Shown piece after piece: positions 26,932-34,792 of a DNA stretch of 64,000 nucleotides. The translations under genes were made by a program, and so were the position numbers. The DNA comes from Archangium sp. (GTDB lineage Bacteria; Myxococcota; Myxococcia; Myxococcales; Myxococcaceae): contig JAUYRZ010000105.1 in NCBI GenBank assembly GCA_030695565.1, positions 1 to 64,000 on the forward strand, written 5' to 3'. The notes beneath the pieces were generated by a model. It did no database searches. It saw nothing but the letters and a program-made list of their open reading frames with translations, and had not been told where the DNA came from. Position 1 is the first letter of the stretch, and each line of letters begins with the position of its first letter.

Positions 26932-27111
26932 ATGGAAACCGCTACGAAGTTTCCGTGCGCCTGCGGCAAGGGAGCGCTGGAGGTGAAATCGACGATATTC
27001 GGCACCTGGACGGTCGAAGAGGTCGTGGCTCCGTGTGACGTTTGCTCGTCGAAGGACCTCAAGGCCGCGCGCAAAGTGAAGGCAGCAAATCCTCCCGAGA
27101 GTGAGAGATGA
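26932..27111 (+). CDS. small zinc-ribbon-like protein, copy 1
   Basis: A 59-residue protein with the pattern FPCACGKGALEV near the start and VVAPCDVCSSKDLKAARKV in the second half. The pairs CxC and CxxC suggest a zinc ribbon. It is clearly a paralogue of the next gene: both share CxCGK, (P)CxxC, and S..DLKAAR. Its stop overlaps the start of the second copy by four bases (ATGA), so the two are translated together. It lies 143 bases after tRNA-Leu. No known function; nucleic-acid or protein binding is inferred from the ribbon only. Confidence 0.75.
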   Translation: METATKFPCACGKGALEVKSTIFGTWTVEEVVAPCDVCSSKDLKAARKVKAANPPESER

Positions 27112-27311
27112 AGAAGCGAAACCCCACCGTCGAGTTGATGGCCTTCAAGTGCTCGTGCGGGAAAGCGGCGATCAGGGCGACGGTGACCCACCTCTCGGTG
27201 GGCGTGATGCGCGCCACCGTCGAGGATCAGGTCATTCCGTGCCCGGCCTGTGGCTCGACCGACCTCAAGGCCGCCCGGGCGGCTGCGGAGGCAGTGAAAG
27301 ACAGGAAGTAA
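27108..27311 (+). CDS. small zinc-ribbon-like protein, copy 2
   Basis: A 67-residue protein with FKCSCGKAAIRATV near residues 13-26 and VIPCPACGSTDLKAARAAAE near residues 43-62. The cysteine spacing (CxC, then CxxC) matches a small zinc ribbon. It is a tandem paralogue of the 59-residue protein upstream. The stop at 27309-27311 is followed after 31 bases by the convergent end of the large lipoprotein gene. A CCCTCACCCTGACCC repeat remnant lies at 27313-27330. Function unknown. Confidence 0.75.
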   Translation: MKKRNPTVELMAFKCSCGKAAIRATVTHLSVGVMRATVEDQVIPCPACGSTDLKAARAAAEAVKDRK

Positions 27312-27342
27312 GGCCCTCACCCTGACCCGGATCGACGATCAC

Positions 27343-29940
27343 TCAGTAATAGCAGTTGAGCGGGTCGTTATTTTCCATGCGCGGCGACTGGTAGACGTGC
27401 TCGTGCGGCACGATGCACTGGCCGGAGCCCGTGAGGTTCGCGCGCAGTTTTCCGGCCGCGCCGCCGCCACCACCACCGCCCGCTTCGAAGAACGAGTTCA
27501 TCCCGTCATCGAACTGCGTTCCTGAACGGCCGCCGTAGGCCGGGTTGTTGAGCGCTCCGCCCTGGCCACCGTTGCCGCCGTTGCCGCTGAAGCCAGCCCC
27601 CCCCGAGGCGCCCCAGAAGCCGAACTGACGATCACCGTCCGCGCCGTTCTGGCCGGCAGAGAGGCGGCCTGCACCTTCCCCACCACCACCGCCCACCGCG
27701 ATGAGCCGGGAGTTGCGGCCGAAGATGTAGGGGCCTTCGAGGAGAATGGTGCCGCCCGAGCCTGCGCCGCCACCGCCATTGGCCCCGATGCCGTTGCTGC
27801 CCGACCCGCGGCCTCCGCGCCCACCGATGCCGTTGGCGTAGATGCCCGCGCCGTCGATCGAGATGCCGTACGCCGAGCTGATCTGAATCGAGCCGCCACC
27901 AGCGCCGCCGATGCCACCTGCGTTGCCGCCGTTGCCACCTGAACACCCGCCGACCAGCGCGCCGCCTGAACCTGCGCGCTGCGCACCTGCGGCCGCGCCG
28001 CCCGTGAAGGTGCTGCCACCTCCGCCCGGCCCGCCGGGGCCCGTGTAGCCACCTGCGCCGCCGCCGCCTTCAGAGGAGTTGGTGCCCTGAATGCCGTTGC
28101 CGCCGTTGGCGCTGCCGCAGTTGTTGCTTCCTCCGGGGCCGGGCACGGGCGTGTTGCCCACCCAGGTCGCGGAGACGTCGATCACGCCGAAGATCTCCAC
28201 CGTCTCGGTCGCCGCGATGATGAGCGGCTTGTCGCCCACCACCTTCAATGAGCTGCCGGCCGGGAGGTCGAAGCCTTCAGAGCCGAGCACGACGGCCTGA
28301 CCGCCCTGGGGCAGGGTGATCAACGTGACCGTCGGGCGCGAGGCCTGCCAGCCGCCGGAGAACGTCTGCGTGGTGGTGTCGAAGCCGGCCGCTCCCATGA
28401 TCCCCACGCGGCCAACCGTGATGCCCACCGCCGCCGGATTGAAGTTCGAAGGCGTGAAGGTGAACATGCCCGTCGCTTGCGGAGGACCACAGGTGCCGTT
28501 GGGCAGGCAGACGTTGGTGCCGCCACACGTGTCACCCACCGCGGGCGGATAGATGCAGGTCGAACCGGAGCAGGTCACCCCCATCGTGCGCTGACACAGA
28601 CCGGGCGAGTTGCAGGTGACCGTCTGCGTGGGCGTGCACGCGAAGCTCACGCAGCGTTCGCCCGAGGTGCAGCTGTTGCCGTCGTTGCACGTCTGGTAGC
28701 TGCAGGCGGGATCGATGCAGTCCGGCATGCCGTTGCCGTCGTTGTCCATGCCGTCTGCGCAGGCCACTTCGGAGCACTGCGAGGGGAGGCAGGGGCCACC
28801 GACCACGCCGCCGTCAGGCAAGAAGATGAGGCCGCCGTCGGGGCCCGCGATGCCGAGCACGCCGCCGTCAGGGCCACGCACGACGCCGGTTCCCCCACCG
28901 CTTGAGCCACCCGAGCCACCTGAGCCGCCGGTTCCCGATCCGCCGCCCGTCCCAGTGCCGCCGCCCGTACCAGTGCCGCCGCCCGTCCCGGTGCCGCCGC
29001 CCGTCCCGGTGCCGCCGCCCGTCCCGGTGCCGCCGCCTGTCCCGGTGCCGCCGCCTGTCCCGGTGCCGCCACCGCTGCCGGAGTTACCCGCGAAGCAGAA
29101 ACCCGACTGACACGAATAGCCCGTGGGGCAGGTCACCGAAGCACACGCCACGTCGACGCAGGTGCCCGCCAGACCGCACGCCTGGCCGGAGGGGCACGCC
29201 GAGCCGCCTGCTCCGCACGACGAGGTCACGCACACGCCATCGCTGCACGCATTGCCCGCGGGGCAGGTGACGCCCACGCAGCGCGACTCGATGCAGCTGT
29301 TGTTGATGCACACCTGAATCGGAGTGCAGTTGCTCATGCACGCGAGGTTGCCCGCGCCGCTCCCTCCGCCCGTTCCAACTCCTCCTCCGGTGCCCGTTCC
29401 CCCCCCCGTACCGGTGCCGCCTCCCGTGCCACCAGGCGCAGGGCCCGTACCCGAGCCGCCGCCGTAACCACCCCGCGGGTAGCAAACGCCGTCAGCCGCG
29501 CAGCGCTCATCACCGCGGCAGGTCACGCCCAGACATTTGCGCGCGACGCACGCCTCGGCGACGCAGACCTCGGCCGAGGTGCACGAGCTGTTGGCGCACT
29601 GAGAAGCGAAGCACGCGCCCTGAATGCAGACGCCGCCGGGGCACGACTTGCCCACGCACGCGGTGTCGACGCAGCGGTTGTTCGAACACACCTGACCCGT
29701 GCTGCAGGTGCGGTTGGGGCAACTCGGAGGCAGGCATTTCCCGCCCAGGCAGGTGTCCCCCGCGGCACACGGCGTCGAAGGACAGCTGGTGGGGGACACA
29801 CAGACTTTCCCATCACCACACACCTGGTCGCCGGCGCAGTCAGCGGTGCTGTTGCAGCTGATCGGCTGGGTCTCACCGCAGTTGCAACCGGCGAAGAAGA
29901 GACCCGCAATCGCGAGCGCCACCAAGTGGAAATTCCGCAT
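27343..29940 (-). CDS. large Cys-rich, Gly-rich surface lipoprotein
   Basis: An 865-residue protein with a lipoprotein signal (MRNFHLVALAIAGLFFAGC, Cys19). Residues about 25-155 and 200-285 hold many Cys-rich modules with spacing like CxxxxCxxGxxCxxxxC (CNSTADCAGDQVC, SCPNRTCSTGQVCSNNRC). Low-complexity linkers of GTGTGG sextets separate them; the main one is encoded by the 18-base repeats at 28940-29065. A second Cys cluster (about 380-500) follows. The C-terminal part is a Gly-rich parallel-beta-like region (GGNGGNAGGIGGAGGG). This composition is typical of large myxobacterial surface lipoproteins. Adhesion or predation contact is a guess. Confidence 0.85.
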   Translation of the reverse strand: MRNFHLVALAIAGLFFAGCNCGETQPISCNSTADCAGDQVCGDGKVCVSPTSCPSTPCAAGDTCLGGKCLPPSCPNRTCSTGQVCSNNRCVDTACVGKSCPGGVCIQGACFASQCANSSCTSAEVCVAEACVARKCLGVTCRGDERCAADGVCYPRGGYGGGSGTGPAPGGTGGGTGTGGGTGTGGGVGTGGGSGAGNLACMSNCTPIQVCINNSCIESRCVGVTCPAGNACSDGVCVTSSCGAGGSACPSGQACGLAGTCVDVACASVTCPTGYSCQSGFCFAGNSGSGGGTGTGGGTGTGGGTGTGGGTGTGGGTGTGGGTGTGGGTGTGGGSGTGGSGGSGGSSGGGTGVVRGPDGGVLGIAGPDGGLIFLPDGGVVGGPCLPSQCSEVACADGMDNDGNGMPDCIDPACSYQTCNDGNSCTSGERCVSFACTPTQTVTCNSPGLCQRTMGVTCSGSTCIYPPAVGDTCGGTNVCLPNGTCGPPQATGMFTFTPSNFNPAAVGITVGRVGIMGAAGFDTTTQTFSGGWQASRPTVTLITLPQGGQAVVLGSEGFDLPAGSSLKVVGDKPLIIAATETVEIFGVIDVSATWVGNTPVPGPGGSNNCGSANGGNGIQGTNSSEGGGGAGGYTGPGGPGGGGSTFTGGAAAGAQRAGSGGALVGGCSGGNGGNAGGIGGAGGGSIQISSAYGISIDGAGIYANGIGGRGGRGSGSNGIGANGGGGAGSGGTILLEGPYIFGRNSRLIAVGGGGGEGAGRLSAGQNGADGDRQFGFWGASGGAGFSGNGGNGGQGGALNNPAYGGRSGTQFDDGMNSFFEAGGGGGGGAAGKLRANLTGSGQCIVPHEHVYQSPRMENNDPLNCYY
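28940..29065 (-). repeat. seven 18-base tandem repeats inside the lipoprotein gene
   Basis: Seven consecutive units of CCGCCGCCYGTMCCRGTG (plus-strand reading), with single-base differences, encode the GTGTGG sextet on the minus strand. Three units are identical (28976-29029). This is intragenic low-complexity DNA prone to copy-number change, not a CRISPR array: there are no spacers. Confidence 0.9.
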
Positions 29941-30100
29941 GGCGCGGAACTCTATACTACTGGTGTCGGGCCGAGACGCTTCGCGGCATCAGGCGATCGG
30001 CCGCCTCTGGTCCCCTGTGGTTGCATGTAGTCAGCGGCAATCTCCAGTTTCGTCCACCTGACGGATGGAGAGGTGGAGGGTCTCGGCAGATACTCCTCAC

Positions 30101-30889
30101 ATGAAGAAGCATCGTGAATCAGGTCAGGCCGCAGTCGAGACCGCGATCGTCATGCCTCTCTTCGTGTTCACCCTGCTGGGAATGCTCCAGCTGGGGTTGC
30201 TGCACCAGGCACGATTGCTCACCAAGTACGCCGCGTACAAGGCCGTGCGTGCAGGTTCGATCAACCGCGCCAAGGTCGACGTGATGGAGAACGCGGCCGT
30301 GGCGGTGATGTTGCCCATGCTGGCCAAGTCGTCGCCGCGCTGGTCGGGTGATGGCCGCCGGCAGCCGCAACACATGGTCTACAACGTGGGTTCGGCCAGC
30401 AAGTACAGTCAGGCGTTCTCCGACGTGGTGTCGTCGCGCGGCAACCAGGCCTTCGGCAAGAAGATGGTCGAGGTCACCATCTGCGGCCCGATCACCAACG
30501 ACGGCATGAACAAAGACTTCGACGATCACCGCGTGAACCCGGGCGACTGGAAGGCCTTCGAGGCCACCAAGCTGGGCATTCAGGTCACCACCTACCTGCC
30601 GCTCTACATCCCCTTCGCCAACGCCTTCATCTGGTGGGCAGCGCGTGGTGAAGAAGGCCCGGCCCGTGCGCTGGCGATGAAGAACCTGCGCATGAAGACC
30701 AAGACGAGTTCTGCCGAAGCACGCACCTCGCCCAACGGCTCGTGGACGCTCAAGGAGCTCCAGGGTGAAGCCGAGAACGGCAACTACATCATGCCGGTGC
30801 GGGCCTCCTTCTCGATGCGCATGCACTCCAACTTCGCGACCAATCCTCCCAGCACCAACGAGTGCCACATTCCCTGGAAGAAAAAATGA
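30101..30889 (+). CDS. TadE-like pseudopilin, first gene of a Tad-like cluster
   Basis: A 262-residue protein. After a short basic N-terminus, GQAAVETAIVMPLFVFTLLG (about 9-28) gives the TadE pattern: Gly, Ala, Val, Glu, then a membrane helix. LLHQARLLTKYAAYKAVRAG follows the helix as in TadE proteins. The rest is a large extracytoplasmic domain unlike standard TadE, ending SMRMHSNFATNPPSTNECHI. ATG 30101 is preferred over the longer frame from 30065. The stop overlaps the next gene by four bases. Confidence 0.8.
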   Translation: MKKHRESGQAAVETAIVMPLFVFTLLGMLQLGLLHQARLLTKYAAYKAVRAGSINRAKVDVMENAAVAVMLPMLAKSSPRWSGDGRRQPQHMVYNVGSASKYSQAFSDVVSSRGNQAFGKKMVEVTICGPITNDGMNKDFDDHRVNPGDWKAFEATKLGIQVTTYLPLYIPFANAFIWWAARGEEGPARALAMKNLRMKTKTSSAEARTSPNGSWTLKELQGEAENGNYIMPVRASFSMRMHSNFATNPPSTNECHIPWKKK

Positions 30890-32358
30890 CCAGAACCCTC
30901 ACTCCTCCTCGTGGCCAGGTTCTTCCCCTCGCGTGCGTCGTGCTGTTGACGTGCGCCGTGATGATGATGGCCAGCTTCTCAGTGGCCAACGCGGTGCACG
31001 AACGCACCCGCATTCAGGCAGCGGCCGACGCGCATGCGTTCAGCGTCGCGACCTTGCAGGCCCGCGGCTTCAACACGATGGCGTTCATGAACCGCGCGAT
31101 CGCCGGTGCGATCGTGGCTGAGATGGGCATTCACGCCTGGCGATCGCTCGCCCGGCACAACGTGAACATGTACCAGGCCGGCATGATCGCCTTCTTCGTG
31201 GTCGCCGCGATGGAGTTCGCCCAGTGCCCGAAGTTCAAACTGCAGCACTGCGTGCACGGCTTTCAGGCCCTGAAGATCGCCTTCAAATACATGAAGGAAT
31301 ACAAGAACAAGAAGAGCGAGCTCGAGGGCAAGGACCAGCAGTGGAAAGACGCGGTCAAGGCGTACAGCGAGCTCATCAAGAAGATCAACGGCGACCAGAA
31401 GAAGATCCTCGACAAGGTGAAGGGCGAGATCGGGTCGACCAGCATCACCCTCAATCAGATGCTGAACCAGACAGCCCCCAAGGCCTCGTTGAGCATGGCG
31501 GTGGCCGACTACAACGTGAAGGGCTTCGCCTGCGCGCTCGAGGGGTCGAACTTCGACGACAAGTGTGAAGCCCCTTCGTGGAAGAGCGTGGGCTCGGTCT
31601 CCAGCGCCAGCGATCGCACCAAGGTGATGGAGAGCGCCGCCATGGCCGCCCGCACCAAGTGGGAGTCGGGCACCTTCTTCGAGCGCAGCGCCTCCGACAC
31701 CGGCTACCGCGGCAACATCCCCATCGGCATCCCCGTCTACAACCCGAGCAAGATGATGGATATCCAAGGCGAGGGGACCTACATGTTCGTCGGTCTCTCC
31801 AACAAGGCGTCTGTCAGCAACAACAAGATCAGCTCCTCCTCCGGCATGGGCTTTGGCATGGTGCAGTGGAAGCACGGCGTCGGCCCGCTGATCGTGATGA
31901 GCGGCTCGCCCCCCTCGTCGAGCGAATACGAAGGGGTGCCCTGCGATGGCAGCGGCGGCTGCTTCATCAACTTCCGCCTGGCCACCCAGGGCGGTGAGAC
32001 CGACTACGGGCAGCCCGCGACCTACGGCGGGGTGACTCAAGACTTGCGCAAGATGCGCCAGCGCGACGAGCAGCCCTGGGAGATCAACGGCACCGGCGAA
32101 GTGAAGATGCCCAACGGTGAGGGCAAGTTCAAATACGTGCCCGAAGGCCAGGGCTACGGCGTGGCGAAGGCCAAGACGTACTTCCACCAGCTCGACAGCT
32201 GGGCGGCGCCGCCGAACCTGTTCGACCCGTTCTGGCGTGCGAAGCTGCACCCCTTCGTGCGAGATGAACTCAAGGAGATCCTCCAGAAGGTGGGCGACTC
32301 CAACGGCTCACAGATCATCGGTGCAGGTCAGACCGCAGTGGAAGGAGTGGTCAATTGA
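30886..32358 (+). CDS. TadG-like protein with N-terminal Tad domain
   Basis: A 490-residue protein. Residues 1-60 match the TadG/Tad N-terminal helix: PRGQVLPLACVVLLTCAVM and a following segment rich in Ala/Asn with RIQAAADAHAFSVATLQAR, the usual ADAAAL-like stretch. The remaining domain is large, with alternating charged and Gly/Ser-rich parts (SNNKISSSSGMGFGMVQW). ATGA overlap with the previous gene and TTGA overlap with the next one show tight coupling. It is predicted to be an inner-membrane pseudopilin-like component; the substrate is unknown. Confidence 0.75.
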   Translation: MTRTLTPPRGQVLPLACVVLLTCAVMMMASFSVANAVHERTRIQAAADAHAFSVATLQARGFNTMAFMNRAIAGAIVAEMGIHAWRSLARHNVNMYQAGMIAFFVVAAMEFAQCPKFKLQHCVHGFQALKIAFKYMKEYKNKKSELEGKDQQWKDAVKAYSELIKKINGDQKKILDKVKGEIGSTSITLNQMLNQTAPKASLSMAVADYNVKGFACALEGSNFDDKCEAPSWKSVGSVSSASDRTKVMESAAMAARTKWESGTFFERSASDTGYRGNIPIGIPVYNPSKMMDIQGEGTYMFVGLSNKASVSNNKISSSSGMGFGMVQWKHGVGPLIVMSGSPPSSSEYEGVPCDGSGGCFINFRLATQGGETDYGQPATYGGVTQDLRKMRQRDEQPWEINGTGEVKMPNGEGKFKYVPEGQGYGVAKAKTYFHQLDSWAAPPNLFDPFWRAKLHPFVRDELKEILQKVGDSNGSQIIGAGQTAVEGVVN

Positions 32359-33515
32359 AGCCCTCGATGCTCCGAAAGCGTGGCGCTGCCGCGGTCGAAC
32401 TCGCGGTCACCATGGTGCTGCTGGTTCCGCTCATCCTCTACACGCTCTTCCTGGAAGACCTGCTCGCCTACAAGCTGGAGAGCCAGGAGCCGACCGTCAC
32501 CGCGGGTTGGGACTACATCACCAACGACTACATGCGCGGCCGCAAGGACATCGGTCGTTTGAACCGCCTCAAGTTCTGCGATCACTCCGCGGCGTTCGAC
32601 AGCTTCGATGTCGGCTACGACTGCAACGGTGTCGACACCGGCGGCAGCGGCAGCGAAGACACGGGTGCCGGCAGCGGTGCGGTCGACGTGACCGGCGGGT
32701 CGGGTGGTGGCGGTGCCAAGGGTCACCATCAGGCGGGCGCAGCTCACCAGTGCTGGCTCGTCCCCGGTGCCGATCAGGTGCGTTGCAGCATCGACTCCAC
32801 GGGCGGGGCCATGGCCACCATGGTGGGCACTGCGGCCCCCATGTACACGGCCTCGGGTTGGAACAAGGGCGGCATCGTGACCTGCAAGGCCAAGCTGGGG
32901 GTGATGAACTACATGCTCCCGATGAAGTTCATGGAGTGGGCGGGCAAGAACGACGTGAGCAACAAGGGCCGCAACAGCGCGGGCGCCGGCGACAACGCGA
33001 CCTTCACCCAGATCGACGCGGCCACCAAAGACACCACGGTGCACGACGACAAGAACAACGCGGGCAACGCGTGGGTGCTCACCGAAGAGACGTTCGCGGT
33101 GATGGCCGACCCCTGGGCGCTCAACGACATCGAAGACGTCGACCCCAGCAAGGGCTCGCCGATGACCTCGTTCCTCAAGCCCGGCATGATCCCCGGCCAG
33201 GACATCTACCACCCGCTGCTCGACCGCTCGGGCCACTACTACAACCGCTATGCGGGCGACGCGAACAGCAAGGCCAAAGACTGGTTCGACAACAGCGCCA
33301 TCAGCGGCAGCAACGGCCTGCTCAACAAGTCGGTGCTCTTCGGCGCAGCGCACGACGGCATCGCGGGCATGGGCGGCGACAACCCGGCCTCGCTCCCGGT
33401 GAAGTGGGAAGCCGCGCCCAGCCGCCCCGGCGATCCCGATGGCTACGCCTCGGGGTGGGCAGATCAGCGGCAGTCGCAGGCGTCGAGTTCGCGCAGCCAG
33501 TATCCATGGCAGTAA
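32355..33515 (+). CDS. second TadE-like protein
   Basis: A 386-residue protein starting at TTG 32355, or at ATG 32367, four codons later. The N-terminus KRGAAAVELAVTMVLLVPL is TadE-like, with the Glu after AAV and a following membrane helix. A Gly/Ser-rich linker (GGSGSEDTGAGSGAVDVTGG, about 95-115) precedes a long extracytoplasmic domain. It overlaps the next gene by ten bases. A role with the other TadE-like gene in one assembly is inferred from the gene order. Confidence 0.75.
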   Translation: MKPSMLRKRGAAAVELAVTMVLLVPLILYTLFLEDLLAYKLESQEPTVTAGWDYITNDYMRGRKDIGRLNRLKFCDHSAAFDSFDVGYDCNGVDTGGSGSEDTGAGSGAVDVTGGSGGGGAKGHHQAGAAHQCWLVPGADQVRCSIDSTGGAMATMVGTAAPMYTASGWNKGGIVTCKAKLGVMNYMLPMKFMEWAGKNDVSNKGRNSAGAGDNATFTQIDAATKDTTVHDDKNNAGNAWVLTEETFAVMADPWALNDIEDVDPSKGSPMTSFLKPGMIPGQDIYHPLLDRSGHYYNRYAGDANSKAKDWFDNSAISGSNGLLNKSVLFGAAHDGIAGMGGDNPASLPVKWEAAPSRPGDPDGYASGWADQRQSQASSSRSQYPWQ

Positions 33516-34360
33516 CGAAGAGCCCGGCCAGCTGGAGCTTCGGTCGCATCATTCTCCTCACCGCGGTGGTGGGGGCCGTGGCGGGCGTGGTGCTCGCGCG
33601 CAGTCGTGAAGATGATCGGCCTCCCGAGGAGATCGCGGAAGCAGAGGTCAACAAGGTCATGCTCGCCAACGAAGAGACCGACTCGACCGCGATGGAGCCC
33701 GACCCCCGGTCGTTGGCCGGCATCCCTCCGTACCCGGGCGCGTCACCTCGCAAGCTGACCTCGAGCGGCACGTTGCCCGGCGCACCGATGGTGGTCTCCT
33801 GGTTCTCCACGGTCGACCCGCCCGAGCGGGTGCTCGCGTTCTACGCCAAGGCCTTCGAGGCCGAACACCGGGTGGCGGTGGCGCAGCAGTTCTCGCCGAC
33901 CATGGGCTACATCGGGTGGATGGAAGACGCCGCCGACGGTGGGGCGGGGTTGCTGCACATGGTCTCGGTGAGCAAGCAGTACACCCAGACGATGGTGTTG
34001 CTCTCGGCCTCACACCCCGAGACGCTGGTCGACAATCGGGCGGTGCTTCCCGGTGGGTTGCAGTTGCCTGCCTACTCGAGCAGCCCTCAGATGGTGAAGA
34101 TGGGCGAAGGCGCGATGGCCAGTGAAGTCATCTACGCGCGGGTCTCGAATATGAGCGGGCCTGAGGTCGTCAGCCACTTCGAGCGCCAATTCAAGGAGCG
34201 CGGTTTCACCATCACCGAGTCAGGCTCAACGGCCGCACAGTTTTCGGTTGTGGGCACCAAGGCTGGAACTACCATCGTCGTCGGCGCTCGCAACGAGGGC
34301 GCCCACATCTCCATCGTCCTCACGTATTCGCGGAACCAAGCCCCAGGAGCATTCCCATGA
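33506..34360 (+). CDS. membrane-anchored protein of the Tad-like cluster
   Basis: A 284-residue protein with one N-terminal membrane helix (FGRIILLTAVVGAVAGVVLA, about 12-31) and an extracytoplasmic domain. The pattern MVVSWFSTVDPPERVLAFYAKAFEA suggests an alpha/beta fold occurring twice: EVIYARVSNMSGPEVVSHFERQFKERGFTIT repeats the same layout. I cannot name the family. The start overlaps the TadE-like gene by ten bases and the stop overlaps the Cys-rich gene by four (ATGA), so it belongs to the same operon. Confidence 0.7.
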   Translation: MAVTKSPASWSFGRIILLTAVVGAVAGVVLARSREDDRPPEEIAEAEVNKVMLANEETDSTAMEPDPRSLAGIPPYPGASPRKLTSSGTLPGAPMVVSWFSTVDPPERVLAFYAKAFEAEHRVAVAQQFSPTMGYIGWMEDAADGGAGLLHMVSVSKQYTQTMVLLSASHPETLVDNRAVLPGGLQLPAYSSSPQMVKMGEGAMASEVIYARVSNMSGPEVVSHFERQFKERGFTITESGSTAAQFSVVGTKAGTTIVVGARNEGAHISIVLTYSRNQAPGAFP

Positions 34361-34578
34361 AGTGGCTCATCGTCGGTCTCTCACTCTCTCTGGGCGGTGC
34401 GGCGTTCGCGGCTGATCGCTGCGAGGCAGACTGCGCCGATGTGGTGCAGCAGTGCTCCGACACCTGCAAGAAGGCGCTGAAGAAGGACGCCCCCGACAAG
34501 ATCAGTTTCTGCCAGGACAAGTGCAAGGAGTTCGCAAATGAGTGCAAAAAAGAGTGCGCCGCTGACAAGAAGAAGTGA
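34357..34578 (+). CDS. small secreted Cys-rich protein
   Basis: A 73-residue protein: signal peptide MKWLIVGLSLSLGGAAFA, then about 55 residues with eight cysteines spaced mostly by three (CEADCADVVQQCSDTCKKAL, then FCQDKC, ECKKEC). This looks like a helical hairpin held by disulfides. It overlaps the upstream gene (ATGA) and its 3' end overlaps the pilin-like gene by 41 bases. A role as a chaperone, pilin partner or secreted factor is possible but not supported by any motif. Confidence 0.7.
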   Translation: MKWLIVGLSLSLGGAAFAADRCEADCADVVQQCSDTCKKALKKDAPDKISFCQDKCKEFANECKKECAADKKK

Positions 34579-34750
34579 CGTCGTCCGCTCATCGCCGCGT
34601 GGTCAGGCGATGGTCGAATACAGCGTGGTCACCCACTTTCTCCTCATCGGAGGCACGCTCGCGCTCATGCCGGTGATGTCGATTTTGTACGACAGCCTGA
34701 GCAAGTACTACGAGAGCATCTTCTTCGTGCTCTCCACGGGCGCTGTCTAA
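34538..34750 (+). CDS. Flp-like small pilin-type protein
   Basis: A 70-residue protein with a basic N-terminus ending at RGQAMVEYSVVTHFLLIGG, matching the Flp/TadE pattern with Glu after the Gly-containing leader. The rest is one hydrophobic helix and a short polar tail ending in LSTGAV. Flp pilins are about this length with G-AxxE at the cleavage site, so it is a candidate major subunit. It starts 41 bases inside the Cys-rich gene, an unusually long overlap; no later in-frame start removes it while keeping the leader. Confidence 0.7.
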   Translation: MSAKKSAPLTRRSDVVRSSPRGQAMVEYSVVTHFLLIGGTLALMPVMSILYDSLSKYYESIFFVLSTGAV

Positions 34751-34765
34751 ACCAGGTACTTTTGA

Positions 34766-34790
34766 TGAGGGCGGTTGCCTTCGGCCCTCA
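34766..34790. terminator. hairpin between convergent genes
   Basis: TGAGGGC at 34766-34772 and GCCCTCA at 34784-34790 pair around an 11-base loop, between the Flp-like gene (ending 34750) and the FHA gene (ending 34793). TTTTGA before it on the plus strand reads as a short A-run after it on the minus strand, not a U-tract. Weak candidate. Confidence 0.3.
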
Positions 34791-34792
34791 CG

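Noticed and set aside
28940-29065. 18-base repeats considered as a CRISPR array
   Set aside because: Units are directly adjacent without spacers and lie in frame inside a coding gene.
30979-32250. 423-residue frame antisense to the TadG-like gene
   Set aside because: The plus-strand genes overlap neatly and carry Tad-type helices; the antisense frame has none.
32117-33505. upstream part of the long frame that ends at 34360
   Set aside because: This part overlaps the TadE-like gene and is Arg-rich shadow; only 33506-34360 is credible.
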